DNA from: Paenibacillus phytohabitans
GTDB lineage: Bacteria > Bacillota > Bacilli > Paenibacillales > Paenibacillaceae
Direction: 5' to 3'
Assembly: GCF_013141775.1 (NCBI RefSeq)
Contig: NZ_WHOB01000097.1
Span: 248,001-312,000 of the forward strand
DNA: 64,000 nt
How positions within the stretch are numbered: position 1 is the first letter of the stretch; each line of letters opens with the position of its first letter. The translations under genes were made by a program, and so were the position numbers. The notes beneath the pieces are model-generated. The model ran no database searches. It was given only the letters and a program-made list of their open reading frames with translations, and had not been told where the DNA came from. Below, piece after piece: positions 24,111 to 32,770 of this stretch.

Positions 24111-25406
24111 ATGACAATTATAGAGTCTGACAACGGAGCAAACGCTGCGGGGATTGGAAGCAGCATTGAATATGCGGACATGCTTCTGCTGCGCTTTGGA
24201 GAATTTATCTTAAAAGGAAAAAACCGCAGCCGGTTCGAAAAAACAGTGCTCCGTCATGTGAAGGAGATGGTTAAACCCTATCCCGGCGTGGTGCTCAGCA
24301 AAGAATTCGGGCGGATATATGTCGAACTGAACGGTGAGCCGGCGGGAGAGTTAACGGATGCACTGAAGAATGTATTCGGCATTGCTTCAATTAGCCCGGT
24401 GAAGGTGTCCCGGTCGGAATTTGAAGAGATTCTTGCAGCCAGCAGGACATTCCTGAATATTATTGCCCCGGCAGCAGGAACGACCTTCAAGGTTAGTGCT
24501 CGCCGGGTATGGAAGGGATTTCCATATGGCTCCATTGAGATGGGCAAGCTTATTGCCACTCCTCTGCTGCAGGGGTATCCCGGGCTGCTTGTGGATGTGA
24601 AATCTCCGCAGATGGAGCTGAGAATTGAGATTCGTGAAGGGCATACCTATATTTTCTGCGAGAATATTGCCGGTGTCGGCGGGTTCCCGCTCGGTACGAA
24701 CGGCAAAGCAATGCTGCTGCTGTCCGGCGGCATTGACAGCCCGGTTGCGGGCTGGTCATCCATGCGCAGAGGACTTGAAGTGGAATGTGTCCATTTCTAC
24801 AGCTACCCGTATACCAGCGAGCTTGCCCGTCAGAAGGTTGTAGATCTGACGCGGGTACTGTCGCGTTATGCCGGAGTGATCAAGCTCCACCTGGTTCCGT
24901 TCACGGAGGTCCAGACCTCTTTTACCGGAATTGGCCAGGATAATCTGATTATTACACTAATGCGCCGGGCCATGCTGCGGATTGCTACCGCTCTCGCCGA
25001 ACGCGAAGGGGCGCTGGCCCTGATCACTGGTGACAGTCTGGGGCAGGTCGCCAGCCAGACGCTCCCAAGCATGAATGTCATTGGCCGTGCCACCGAGCTG
25101 CCGCTGCTGCGTCCGCTGGTGATGATGGATAAGAGTGAGATTGTCGGAATCTCCCAGAGCATCGGCACCTATGACTTGTCCATCCTTCCTTATGAAGATT
25201 GCTGTACGCTGTTCGTGCCCAAGTCGCCGACGACGAATCCGAACATGCGGATTGTGGATAAGATTGAAGCCACGCTTCCCGGGTACCAGGCACTCCTGGA
25301 AGCGGCTGTTACCGGAACAGAGACGGTGTCGATTACACCATACGGTGATGAGAAACCGAGCGATGTGATCCCTGTACAGGCAGGTTTACAGGAAGAATGG
25401 TTCTAG
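24111..25406 (+). CDS. thiI: tRNA 4-thiouridine synthetase ThiI (no rhodanese domain)
   Basis: A 431-residue ThiI. The N-terminal ferredoxin-like/THUMP part binds tRNA; the PP-loop LLLSGGIDSPVAGW (about residues 204-217) adenylates U8. The protein ends after the PP-loop domain and lacks the rhodanese domain of the enterobacterial enzyme, as in Bacillus, so sulfur must come from the partner desulfurase encoded immediately upstream. ATG 24111 lies directly after the desulfurase stop, with GGAGG at 24092-24096 inside that gene. Confidence 0.95.
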   Translation: MTIIESDNGANAAGIGSSIEYADMLLLRFGEFILKGKNRSRFEKTVLRHVKEMVKPYPGVVLSKEFGRIYVELNGEPAGELTDALKNVFGIASISPVKVSRSEFEEILAASRTFLNIIAPAAGTTFKVSARRVWKGFPYGSIEMGKLIATPLLQGYPGLLVDVKSPQMELRIEIREGHTYIFCENIAGVGGFPLGTNGKAMLLLSGGIDSPVAGWSSMRRGLEVECVHFYSYPYTSELARQKVVDLTRVLSRYAGVIKLHLVPFTEVQTSFTGIGQDNLIITLMRRAMLRIATALAEREGALALITGDSLGQVASQTLPSMNVIGRATELPLLRPLVMMDKSEIVGISQSIGTYDLSILPYEDCCTLFVPKSPTTNPNMRIVDKIEATLPGYQALLEAAVTGTETVSITPYGDEKPSDVIPVQAGLQEEWF

Positions 25407-25418
25407 AATAGCTGAAGA

Positions 25419-25466
25419 AGAGGTGCCCTGCAGCCGGTAATACTGGTTGGCCGGGGCACCTCTTTC
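25419..25466. terminator. Bidirectional terminator between thiI and terC
   Basis: AGAGGTGCCC (25419-25428) pairs with GGGCACCTCT (25454-25463), with T-rich sequence after it and A/G-rich AAGAAG before it. It serves convergent thiI (+) and the TerC gene (-). Confidence 0.8.
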
Positions 25467-25487
25467 TGATATATGGCGATATATGCA

Positions 25488-26189
25488 TTACCGGGTAGAG
25501 TTGCCGCTATGCGGAATTCTGCCCTGTGCGCGGTGGCGCTGCCAGAGGCCGGCGGCAAGGATGCCTGCAATCACCAGAGCAATAAACAGATAATGGAGCA
25601 GCGGCTGCTGTTCGAAGAAGGGGGCAACCCGCTTCTCACTGGTAATCATACTTGCGGCCGTGAAACCAAGCACGGCTGAGCCGATATAGATAATCCAGGA
25701 ATATCTGTTGATCAGCTTGATGAACAGCGTGCTGCCCCAGACCACAATCGGCACGCTGATCAGCAGCCCGAGCACCACGAGTGTAATATTGTGTTTGGCT
25801 GCCCCGGCGATCGCGATTACATTATCCAGCCCCATCGCCGCGTCTGCGACAATGATCGTCCGTACGGCCGACCACAGTGTTCCTCCGGCCTGTATGTCCG
25901 TGTCCTCCGTATTTCCCCCTGTCAGCAGCCTGTAGGCGATCATAATAAGCAGCAGTCCGCCGAATAGCAGCAGCCAGGGCACTTTGAGCAGCCACACGAC
26001 AAGAATCGTCGCGATAATCCGCAGCACTACGGCGCCGCCTGTACCCAGCAGGATCGCCTTCTTCTGCGAACTTCCCTGCAGGTTCCGCGCGGCCAGGCCG
26101 ATCACTATGGCATTATCACCGGCCAGAATCAGATCGAGGAAGACAATATTCAGCAGGGATAATATGAAATCCGTAACGGATGGATTCAA
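25488..26189 (-). CDS. TerC-family membrane protein (paralogue 1)
   Basis: A 233-residue polytopic protein of the TerC/YjbE family with about seven membrane helices. The family's acidic motifs are LAGDNAIVIGLAAR (around residues 23-36) and GLDNVIAIAGAA (around 119-130). Members are implicated in manganese export and metalation of exported enzymes in Bacillus. A cytoplasmic His/Arg-rich tail ends the protein. It is divergently transcribed from a second TerC gene; the 189-base spacing holds no clear yybP-ykoY manganese riboswitch. Confidence 0.9.
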   Translation of the reverse strand: MNPSVTDFILSLLNIVFLDLILAGDNAIVIGLAARNLQGSSQKKAILLGTGGAVVLRIIATILVVWLLKVPWLLLFGGLLLIMIAYRLLTGGNTEDTDIQAGGTLWSAVRTIIVADAAMGLDNVIAIAGAAKHNITLVVLGLLISVPIVVWGSTLFIKLINRYSWIIYIGSAVLGFTAASMITSEKRVAPFFEQQPLLHYLFIALVIAGILAAGLWQRHRAQGRIPHSGNSTR

Positions 26190-26378
26190 TAGGGGTCACT
26201 CCTCGAATTTGGTGGAAAGATATACGGGCTTTTTTGACATACGGCAGGCAGGCTATAATTTTGTATACGCTGGAACAGCCCCGCTCATGCGTAGTTTCTA
26301 AAAAAGCAGGACAGGATGCATAGCTTGTCACCCTGAGGCATACATGTATTTACATGGAGTTCAGGGAGGTTGAAAAGA

Positions 26379-27038
26379 ATGGATTCTTTATTGCTGCTGG
26401 GTGAAATACTGATGATCAATCTGGTGCTGAGCGGAGACAACGCGATGGTCATTGCGATGGCCAGCAAGAATCTCCCGGAGAAGCACCGCAGGCAAGCGGT
26501 ATGGTGGGGAGCTGCAGGGGCAGTGGGTCTGCGCTGCATCCTGACTTTTGCCGCAGTGCTGCTGCTCAAAATTCCTTATATTGAAGCCGGAGGCGCGATA
26601 CTGCTGCTCTGGATCTCCTTTAAGCTGCTGCTGGAGGAAGAGGGGGAACTTAAGATTGAGGGGAGCTCCAGTGTATGGAAGTCGGTGCGCACCATTCTGC
26701 TCGCCGATTTCATCATGAGTCTGGACAATGTGCTGGCGATTGCGGGCTTGGCCAAAGGAGATCTGGCACTCATCGTAATCGGGATTGCCATCAGCATTCC
26801 GATTGTGGTCTGGGGAAGCGGCATCATCGTGGGCTGGCTGCACCGTTTCCCGGTGCTGGTCTTCATCGGAGCCTATATTCTGGCGTATACGGCCGGTAAT
26901 ATGCTGCTGCAGGATGCCAAATTTGGTGCGGTCATTTCCTTCATGCTGCCTACATTCCACTCCATGCTGCCGATGGTGCTGGGGATTCTTGTCGTAGTAA
27001 CAGGTATGCTTAAGCGGAGGATGGTATCTGCAGGATAA
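26379..27038 (+). CDS. TerC-family membrane protein (paralogue 2)
   Basis: A 219-residue polytopic TerC-family protein. The repeated acidic motifs LSGDNAMVIAMAS (near residues 18-30) and SLDNVLAIAGLA (near 113-124) are present. It is clearly related to, but well diverged from, the minus-strand paralogue. ATG 26379 follows GGGAGG at 26364-26369; an in-frame TTG at 26370 is too close to that site. Metal specificity cannot be read; manganese efflux is the family expectation. Confidence 0.9.
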   Translation: MDSLLLLGEILMINLVLSGDNAMVIAMASKNLPEKHRRQAVWWGAAGAVGLRCILTFAAVLLLKIPYIEAGGAILLLWISFKLLLEEEGELKIEGSSSVWKSVRTILLADFIMSLDNVLAIAGLAKGDLALIVIGIAISIPIVVWGSGIIVGWLHRFPVLVFIGAYILAYTAGNMLLQDAKFGAVISFMLPTFHSMLPMVLGILVVVTGMLKRRMVSAG

Positions 27039-27056
27039 GAAGCGGCAATACTAGAG

Positions 27057-27095
27057 GCTGTGCCAAAAGCTGGAAAGCTTTGGTGCAGCTTTTTT
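27057..27095 (+). terminator. Intrinsic terminator after TerC paralogue 2
   Basis: A stem from GCTG at 27057 to GCAGC at 27085-27089, with a nested AAAGCT/AGCTTT pair, followed by a run of T to 27095. Confidence 0.8.
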
Positions 27096-27208
27096 ATGCA
27101 ATTCCCCCGAATACACGAAGAATGATGGTGTTTTAATTATTTTTCAGATAAAATATAAAATGACGAGGGCCAGAGAAAAGACGCGAATTTTGAAGGGATG
27201 GGTGAAAG

Positions 27209-27721
27209 ATGTCTTCCAAAAACGACATGAAACTGGGTGTGTTCATCGCCGCCGCCGGCATTGTGATTCTGTTCGGGAAGCTGGGGGTGTTCGGATTTCT
27301 TGGACATGCCTTGTGGCCGCTCGTAATTCTGGTTCCGGGCCTGTTCCTGCATGTGCTCTTCTTCACCCGCCGTGCTTCTGCATCTGTATTAATACCTGCG
27401 GGCATATTAACGGTATACGGTCTGCTATTTGGACTATGCAATACATGGGGCTGGGACCTGATGAGGCATTTATGGCCTATCCTGCTGCTGGGCATTGCGG
27501 TCGGACTTTATGAATATTCGCTGTATTCTTCAGCCAGAAGCAGAGGACTAACAACAACGGCTGTTATCCTGGGGCTGCTAAGCATTGTATTGTTCATCTT
27601 CACCCTGCTCGGGACTGGAGCCTTGTATCTGCTGGGTGCCGTTCTGGTTGCCGCAGGCCTATGGCTGATGCTGGGCCGGGGCAGACCGGGCGGGCGTAAG
27701 AAGTGGAACGGCGGCTGGTAA
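27209..27721 (+). CDS. Small polytopic membrane protein of unknown function
   Basis: A 170-residue protein with about six hydrophobic segments, a short polar N-terminus (MSSKNDMK) and a Gly/Arg-rich basic C-terminus ending RKKWNGGW. The organisation is reminiscent of LiaF/LiaI-type TM regions, but I cannot assign it. ATG 27209 follows GAAGGGATGG. It stands alone, between a terminator at 27095 and the typA leader. Confidence 0.75.
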   Translation: MSSKNDMKLGVFIAAAGIVILFGKLGVFGFLGHALWPLVILVPGLFLHVLFFTRRASASVLIPAGILTVYGLLFGLCNTWGWDLMRHLWPILLLGIAVGLYEYSLYSSARSRGLTTTAVILGLLSIVLFIFTLLGTGALYLLGAVLVAAGLWLMLGRGRPGGRKKWNGGW

Positions 27722-27830
27722 GAGAACCGGGTAAACGGCACAGATTGAGGGAATGGGCACCGCTGAATGTAACGCAAGGCAAAATTAGAAAAATTAAACG
27801 AAGTTGGTAACGTTTTTTTCAGAAAAAGAC

Positions 27831-27860
27831 TTGCTTTTCATGGTGCTTTCACGATACTAT
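27831..27860 (+). promoter_or_regulatory. Putative typA promoter and leader hairpin
   Basis: TTGCTT (27831-27836) and TACTAT (27855-27860) are separated by 18 bases. A short hairpin AGCGTC/GGCGCT follows at about 27876-27899 with TTCTTTT after it, so transcription may be partly attenuated before typA. Confidence 0.5.
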
Positions 27861-27976
27861 TAAGGATATGTTGGAGCGTCGGGTTTCTGCCTGGCGCTTC
27901 TTTTGTGAGACTGCCGTGACATGCTATAAATTTAAACATTTTTAATTTGATAAATGAGAGGATTTGGATACAAATC

Positions 27977-29821
27977 ATGCATTCAAGAAAAGATATTCGT
28001 AATATTGCGATCATTGCCCACGTTGACCATGGTAAAACAACACTCGTCGATCAGCTTCTCCAGCAATCAGGGATTTTCAGCGCGCACGAGCACTTGCAGG
28101 AACGGGCCATGGACTCTAACGACCTGGAGCGGGAACGCGGAATCACTATCCTAGCCAAAAATACAGCAATTACCTATAAAGAGTTCCTGATCAACATCGT
28201 AGATACCCCTGGACACGCCGATTTCGGCGGTGAAGTAGAACGTATCATGAAGATGGTTGACGGCGTACTGCTGGTTGTGGATGCTTATGAAGGCTGCATG
28301 CCGCAGACTAAGTTCGTTCTGCGCAAAGCGCTGGAGCAGCACCTTACACCTATCGTTGTCGTGAACAAAATTGACCGTCCGGCTGCACGTCCGAAGGAAG
28401 TTATTGATGAAGTTCTGGATCTGTTCATTGAGCTTGAAGCCAGTGACGATCAGCTTGAATTCCCGGTTGTTTATGCTTCTGCGCTTAACGGCACATCGAG
28501 CATGGACCCTGAGAAGCAGGATGAAACGATGCTTGCCCTTTACGAAACCATTGTTGAACATATCCCGGCTCCAACTGAAAAAGTTGAAGAGCCCCTGCAG
28601 TTCCTGGTAACTCTGATGGATTACAATGAATACCTTGGCCGTATCGCCATTGGCCGTGTTAACCGCGGTGTAATCAAGCAGGGCCAGTCCGTAACTGTTA
28701 TCATGCGTGACGGCAAGAGCAAAACAGCACGTATCGAGAAGCTGTTCGGTTTCCAGGGCCTGAAGCGTGTTGAGACTGAAGAAGCGGGTGCAGGCGACAT
28801 CGTAGCAATTGCCGGTATCAAGGACATCAACATCGGTGAGACCATTGCCGATCCGCAGCATCCAGAAGCGCTGCCTGTTCTGAAGATCGACGAGCCTACA
28901 ATGCAAATGACGTTCCTCGTGAACAACAGTCCGTTTGCCGGTAAAGAAGGCAAGTGGGTAACTTCCCGTAAGCTGCGTGAACGTCTGTTCAAAGAGCTGG
29001 AAACGGATGTCAGCTTGCGTGTAGATGAAACGGATTCGCCTGATGCATTTGTCGTATCCGGCCGTGGTGAGCTTCACCTGGGTATCCTGATCGAGAATAT
29101 GCGCCGTGAAGGTTACGAAATGCAGGTTTCCAAGCCTGAAGTTATCGTCAAGGAAATCGACGGAGCCAAGATGGAGCCGCTTGAACGCCTGATGATTGAT
29201 GTTCCGGAAGAAAGCATGGGCGCTGTTATGGAAAGTCTGGGAACACGCAAAGCAGAAATGGTCAACATGATCAATCATGGTACTGGCCAGGTTCGTCTGG
29301 AGTTCCTGATTCCTGCACGTGGCCTGATTGGTTACAACACCTACTTCCTGACCCTGACCCGCGGTTATGGCGTTATGAACCATGCGTTTGACAGCTATGC
29401 TCCACTGATTGGCGGACAGGTTGGCGGACGTCACCAAGGCGTACTCGTATCCAGTGAAACCGGCAATACGACTCTATATGGCATGATGGGCGTAGAAGAC
29501 CGCGGTATTCTCTTCCTGGAACCGGGAACTGAAATTTATGAAGGCATGATCGTAGGTGAGCACACCCGCGATAATGACATCATTGTAAATATCTGCAAAG
29601 AAAAACAGCTGACCAACGTTCGTTCTGCAACGAAGGATGAGACTGTTAAGATGAAGACTCCGCGTATGTTCTCTCTGGAAGGCGCGCTTGAATACCTGAA
29701 TGATGATGAATATTGCGAAATTACACCTAAATCCGTTCGTCTGCGCAAAAAGATCCTGAACAAGGGTGAGCGCGAACGTGTAGAGAAGCAGCGTAAAGCG
29801 GCGCAAGCCAGCCAAGCGTAA
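27977..29821 (+). CDS. typA: Translational GTPase TypA/BipA
   Basis: A 614-residue ribosome-associated GTPase of the EF-G group. GTPase motifs are AIIAHVDHGKTTL, DTPGHADFGGEVERI and VVNKIDRP; later domains include SGRGELHLGILIE and the TypA-type GLIGYNTYFL segment. It acts in 50S assembly and stress adaptation. Codon usage is that of a highly expressed gene. ATG 27977 gives MHSRKDIRNIAI, the family start; a GGAT-type ribosome site lies 8 bases upstream. It is followed by ylaH as in Bacillus ylaG-ylaH. Confidence 0.97.
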   Translation: MHSRKDIRNIAIIAHVDHGKTTLVDQLLQQSGIFSAHEHLQERAMDSNDLERERGITILAKNTAITYKEFLINIVDTPGHADFGGEVERIMKMVDGVLLVVDAYEGCMPQTKFVLRKALEQHLTPIVVVNKIDRPAARPKEVIDEVLDLFIELEASDDQLEFPVVYASALNGTSSMDPEKQDETMLALYETIVEHIPAPTEKVEEPLQFLVTLMDYNEYLGRIAIGRVNRGVIKQGQSVTVIMRDGKSKTARIEKLFGFQGLKRVETEEAGAGDIVAIAGIKDINIGETIADPQHPEALPVLKIDEPTMQMTFLVNNSPFAGKEGKWVTSRKLRERLFKELETDVSLRVDETDSPDAFVVSGRGELHLGILIENMRREGYEMQVSKPEVIVKEIDGAKMEPLERLMIDVPEESMGAVMESLGTRKAEMVNMINHGTGQVRLEFLIPARGLIGYNTYFLTLTRGYGVMNHAFDSYAPLIGGQVGGRHQGVLVSSETGNTTLYGMMGVEDRGILFLEPGTEIYEGMIVGEHTRDNDIIVNICKEKQLTNVRSATKDETVKMKTPRMFSLEGALEYLNDDEYCEITPKSVRLRKKILNKGERERVEKQRKAAQASQA

Positions 29822-29837
29822 GCTGTCACCCATTCAA

Positions 29838-29866
29838 GCCGCCGGATGAAGAATCCGGCGGCTTTT
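29838..29866 (+). terminator. Intrinsic terminator after typA
   Basis: A perfect 10-bp stem GCCGCCGGAT (29838-29847) / ATCCGGCGGC (29853-29862), loop GAAGA, tail TTTT. Confidence 0.93.
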
Positions 29867-29981
29867 CTTGTTTATTTTCCCGGACAGAAGACCGTTCAAA
29901 TTGCAGGGATTAAAAGCAGTATAAAACCGCTGAGGATGATATAATGTAAACGATACTTATATCCGGGAGGAGTGACGAGCT

Positions 29982-30278
29982 GTGCAGAGCTGGTTCGCTG
30001 AGCATCCAATTGTCGCTTACATTGTCATCTTTATTCTACTGACTTATGTGTATAACCGTGTATTTCGCGTCAACCAGAAGCTGCCCATCGGCAAAGAGAT
30101 CGTACTTTATATTATGATGGCTATAGGCTCGGGAATGCTGCTCATCTTCCAGCATGACAAACTTCCGATCATCCAGTGCCTGCTGGTGGCGGTAGGGTTA
30201 ATGCTGCTCGTGCGGGTCCGCTACCTGGTAGAGGCCCGGCAGAAGCGGAAAGCTGCAGCTGCGGCGAAACGGCACTAG
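29982..30278 (+). CDS. ylaH: YlaH-like membrane protein
   Basis: A 98-residue protein with three hydrophobic segments (IVAYIVIFILLTYVY, IVLYIMMAIGSGMLLIF, LLVAVGLMLLVRV) and a Lys/Ala-rich basic C-terminus. The pattern and location directly after typA match YlaH of Bacillus; function is unknown. The start is GTG 29982 after GGGAGGAG at about 29965-29972. A terminator separates it from typA. Confidence 0.85.
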   Translation: MQSWFAEHPIVAYIVIFILLTYVYNRVFRVNQKLPIGKEIVLYIMMAIGSGMLLIFQHDKLPIIQCLLVAVGLMLLVRVRYLVEARQKRKAAAAAKRH

Positions 30279-30360
30279 GCGCAACTTTTAGTGCTCCGGA
30301 TCGTCTAACTTATTATAAAGTTATCTAATTCTACCTGAATGAAAAGGACCTAATTCAATT

Positions 30361-31482
30361 ATGAATACAAGCAAGGGCAGTCTGCCACCCAGATCGAACG
30401 GCCAGCAAGGAACCAACAGACAGCAGTCCAGACCCGCTGCCTCGACCAAATCAACGAAATCAACCAACTCAACTAAATCTAATAAGAAGAAGCCAAAGAA
30501 ACGCGGATTTTTCGCCCGGCTGATGAGACTGCTGCTGATCATCCTCCTGGTTGCCGTAATTGCGGCGCTAGGCTACGCAGGGTACTTGTACTGGAAGTTT
30601 GATCAGGGAGGGTTCGGAGTGGACCAGCCGGTTCAAGCCGGGCAATCCGCTTCAGAGAAGCCGCTGACGATGCTGCTGCTAGGCACTGACAACCGTCCGA
30701 AGCACCCGTCCAATCTGACGGATGTGATTATGGTTGCGGCGCTGAACCCGGAGACCCAATCGGCAACCGTAGTTTCACTGCCGCGTGATACTTACGTAGA
30801 GCTTAGCGGCTATAAGAAAACGAAAATCAATGCGTTCTACTCCCGCTTCAAGAGCAAGGAGAAGACCTCAGGGATTCTGGCCGGGGATGAAATGAAGACC
30901 ATGATGAGCAAATATCTCGATATTCAGGTCGATTATGTTACTGTGCTTGATTTCCAGGGCTTCCGGGATATCGTGGATGAATTCGGCGGTGTAGATGTCA
31001 ATATCAGCGAGAATATGTGCTACACGGACAGTGTGGACGGAACAGATATTAATCTCAAGAAAGGCCAAGCCCAGCTAAACGGGGATAAGGCGCTTGATTA
31101 TGTACGTTACCGTAAATCCAATTGCAGTCCGGCAACGAAGCCTTCCGATGATTTTGACCGCAATAAACGCCAGAATGAAGTGCTTAATTCGCTGATCGCG
31201 CAGATGCAGTCACTCGGAGGGGTGCTCAAAATCGGCAAGGTGCTGGATGCCGTGGACGATAATCTGGCCAGCGATATTGAGAATGCCCAGATCAAGAGCA
31301 TGATAGCGACTTACTGGAATATATCTAAGGAGAATGTAGAATTTGTGCCGGTGACAGGAACCTGGCGCAGTCCCTATGTATATATTGACGATAAAGAGCT
31401 GGACGCAGCCAAGCAAAGCCTTCAGGACCAGATATCCGGCCTCTCAGGTGCCGCTGCTGCTGCGGCCGCAGACAGTCCTTAA
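30361..31482 (+). CDS. LytR-CpsA-Psr (LCP) family cell-wall ligase
   Basis: A 373-residue protein. A basic, Ser/Thr/Lys/Asn-rich cytoplasmic tail (about residues 1-50) precedes one membrane helix (LLLIILLVAVIAALGYAGYL), then the extracellular LCP domain with LGTDNRP, SLPRDTYVEL and RYRKS. LCP enzymes transfer undecaprenyl-linked anionic glycopolymers to peptidoglycan. The C-terminus ends in an Ala-rich stretch. ATG 30361 is used; a weak AAAGGA site lies at about 30342-30347. No neighbouring teichoic-acid genes are present. Confidence 0.92.
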   Translation: MNTSKGSLPPRSNGQQGTNRQQSRPAASTKSTKSTNSTKSNKKKPKKRGFFARLMRLLLIILLVAVIAALGYAGYLYWKFDQGGFGVDQPVQAGQSASEKPLTMLLLGTDNRPKHPSNLTDVIMVAALNPETQSATVVSLPRDTYVELSGYKKTKINAFYSRFKSKEKTSGILAGDEMKTMMSKYLDIQVDYVTVLDFQGFRDIVDEFGGVDVNISENMCYTDSVDGTDINLKKGQAQLNGDKALDYVRYRKSNCSPATKPSDDFDRNKRQNEVLNSLIAQMQSLGGVLKIGKVLDAVDDNLASDIENAQIKSMIATYWNISKENVEFVPVTGTWRSPYVYIDDKELDAAKQSLQDQISGLSGAAAAAAADSP

Positions 31483-31504
31483 AGAGCAGGAAAGAATCTA
31501 CAAA

Positions 31505-31534
31505 TTGAATGCAAGTTTCATCCTGTGCTATAAT
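31505..31534 (+). promoter_or_regulatory. SigA promoter with extended -10
   Basis: TTGAAT (31505-31510), an 18-base spacer and TATAAT (31529-31534), preceded by TGC, giving an extended -10. It serves the PNPOx-like gene starting at 31579. Confidence 0.75.
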
Positions 31535-31578
31535 ATAATAAATTGAATGCACTCACGCCGCATAGGGGGCCTGTACTT

Positions 31579-32031
31579 ATGTCCGAAGCCGTTGCTCAGC
31601 TCAACGAAACTCTGCTAGCTATGCTGCAGTCGGAAACCTTTGTTCTTCTAAACACTGTGGATGCTGAATCCGGTGGCCCTACATCTACTGCGATTTCCTG
31701 GATCTATGCAGTGAGCCCTTCTATTGTGCGCTTATCGGTAGATCACCGTTCCAGACTTGTGAACAACATGAAGGTCAACCCGCTGGTAACCATTACTGTG
31801 TTTGGTGAGGGAACGGTTCATGCCATCAACGGGCGTGCTTCTGTGAAGCAGGACCCGCTGTCGGATGTTCCTTTTAAGATGTGCTGTTTTGATGTTGAGA
31901 TTGAAGCGGTCCGCAATGCGCTGTTCTACGGCGCTCACCTGGAATCTGCTCCGAAATATGCGAAGGTATACGATGCGCGTGCGGCTGAGAAGCTGGACGG
32001 ACAAGTATTTGCCGCCATGCAAAAAGCCTAG
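31579..32031 (+). CDS. Pyridoxamine 5'-phosphate oxidase-like flavin-binding protein
   Basis: A 150-residue split-beta-barrel protein of the PNPOx-like family. Visible segments are FVLLNTVDAESGGPTSTAIS and VRLSVDHRSRLVNNMKVNP, which form the FMN-phosphate-binding part of the barrel in relatives. These proteins bind FMN, F420 or haem; the activity is unknown. ATG 31579 follows AGGGGG at 31563-31568. It is monocistronic, with its own promoter and terminator. The terminator stem begins within the last codons. Confidence 0.85.
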   Translation: MSEAVAQLNETLLAMLQSETFVLLNTVDAESGGPTSTAISWIYAVSPSIVRLSVDHRSRLVNNMKVNPLVTITVFGEGTVHAINGRASVKQDPLSDVPFKMCCFDVEIEAVRNALFYGAHLESAPKYAKVYDARAAEKLDGQVFAAMQKA

Positions 32032-32054
32032 TGTGCCATCACTAGGCTTTTTTT
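32026..32054 (+). terminator. Intrinsic terminator overlapping the stop codon
   Basis: GCCTAGTG (32026-32033) pairs exactly with CACTAGGC (32040-32047), followed by seven T (32048-32054). The stop codon TAG lies within the 5' arm. Confidence 0.92.
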
Positions 32055-32092
32055 GTCTCCAGATCCTGCGCTTTGTACAGGAATGTGCGAGC

Positions 32093-32665
32093 TTATTGTC
32101 CGTTGCCTTGCGGTTTGGTATCCTCCGGCAGCTGCGGAATGATCCGGCCGATAATGTCAGCCATTTCTGAGGCGAAGCCGGATACCGGGTTTCCCTTGGT
32201 AATATGCTTTCCCATCTCGGCTAACCTGCTGGTGAGGTCCATGTCGGCAGTAACGAGCGTTCTTACACCCCTCGGGTCCTTGCGGATAGCTTCCGCTACC
32301 GTGTATTTCACGCTTCCGACCCGTGAGCGGGTAAGCGATCCGTCGACATCAATGCCGACAACGGCAATGTTGTTCATTACGACACAGTGGGCTCCGTTTA
32401 CACCGGGAACTCTTTTGGCTAACTGTTCAAAATGATCCTTAAGTGCAACATCGCTTTCGCCCTTAACGTCAGAAGGTTGTCCGTTCTCTGGTGTAGGTTC
32501 AAGGGCTGTACCATCTTCGGACAATGTCCGTACTCCGTGATTCCCCTGGCTGCTCAAGGCCTTTGACGATTGTTTATCCTGAGGAGAGGGTGATGTCTCT
32601 TTATTAGCGATACCGCAGCTTGTCAGCAGCAGCAGTACCAGCAACAGACACATTGATTTTCTCAT
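32093..32665 (-). CDS. ylaJ: YhcN/YlaJ-family sporulation lipoprotein
   Basis: A 190-residue lipoprotein: signal peptide with lipobox LLTSC (Cys about residue 17), a polar low-complexity linker, then the YhcN/YlaJ domain (HFEQLAKRVPGVNGAHCVVMNN, VGIDVDG, YTVAEAIRKDPRG). Family members are spore-associated lipoproteins that influence germination. It is divergent from ylaK, keeping the Bacillus yla neighbourhood. A minus-strand AAGGAG site precedes the ATG. Confidence 0.92.
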   Translation of the reverse strand: MRKSMCLLLVLLLLTSCGIANKETSPSPQDKQSSKALSSQGNHGVRTLSEDGTALEPTPENGQPSDVKGESDVALKDHFEQLAKRVPGVNGAHCVVMNNIAVVGIDVDGSLTRSRVGSVKYTVAEAIRKDPRGVRTLVTADMDLTSRLAEMGKHITKGNPVSGFASEMADIIGRIIPQLPEDTKPQGNGQ

Positions 32666-32770
32666 ATGTGCTTACTCCTTTCAGCCATAGTTCAGTGGTT
32701 TACCTTATCTTGCCCTTGCTGAAAAGAGTTATGTATGATCAATCAAACCAGGCGCTGTGGAGGGGATAAC

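Noticed and set aside
26234..26259. TTGACA and TATAAT upstream of TerC paralogue 2
   Set aside because: Both hexamers are perfect, but the spacer is 14 bases, too short for normal SigA recognition, so I did not list it as a promoter.
26190..26378. Possible yybP-ykoY manganese riboswitch between the TerC genes
   Set aside because: Expected by family habit, but I could not find the conserved core or a terminator in either orientation.
28151..29437. 428-codon antisense frame over typA
   Set aside because: Same codon-bias artefact as over oppA; TypA motifs on the plus strand are unambiguous.
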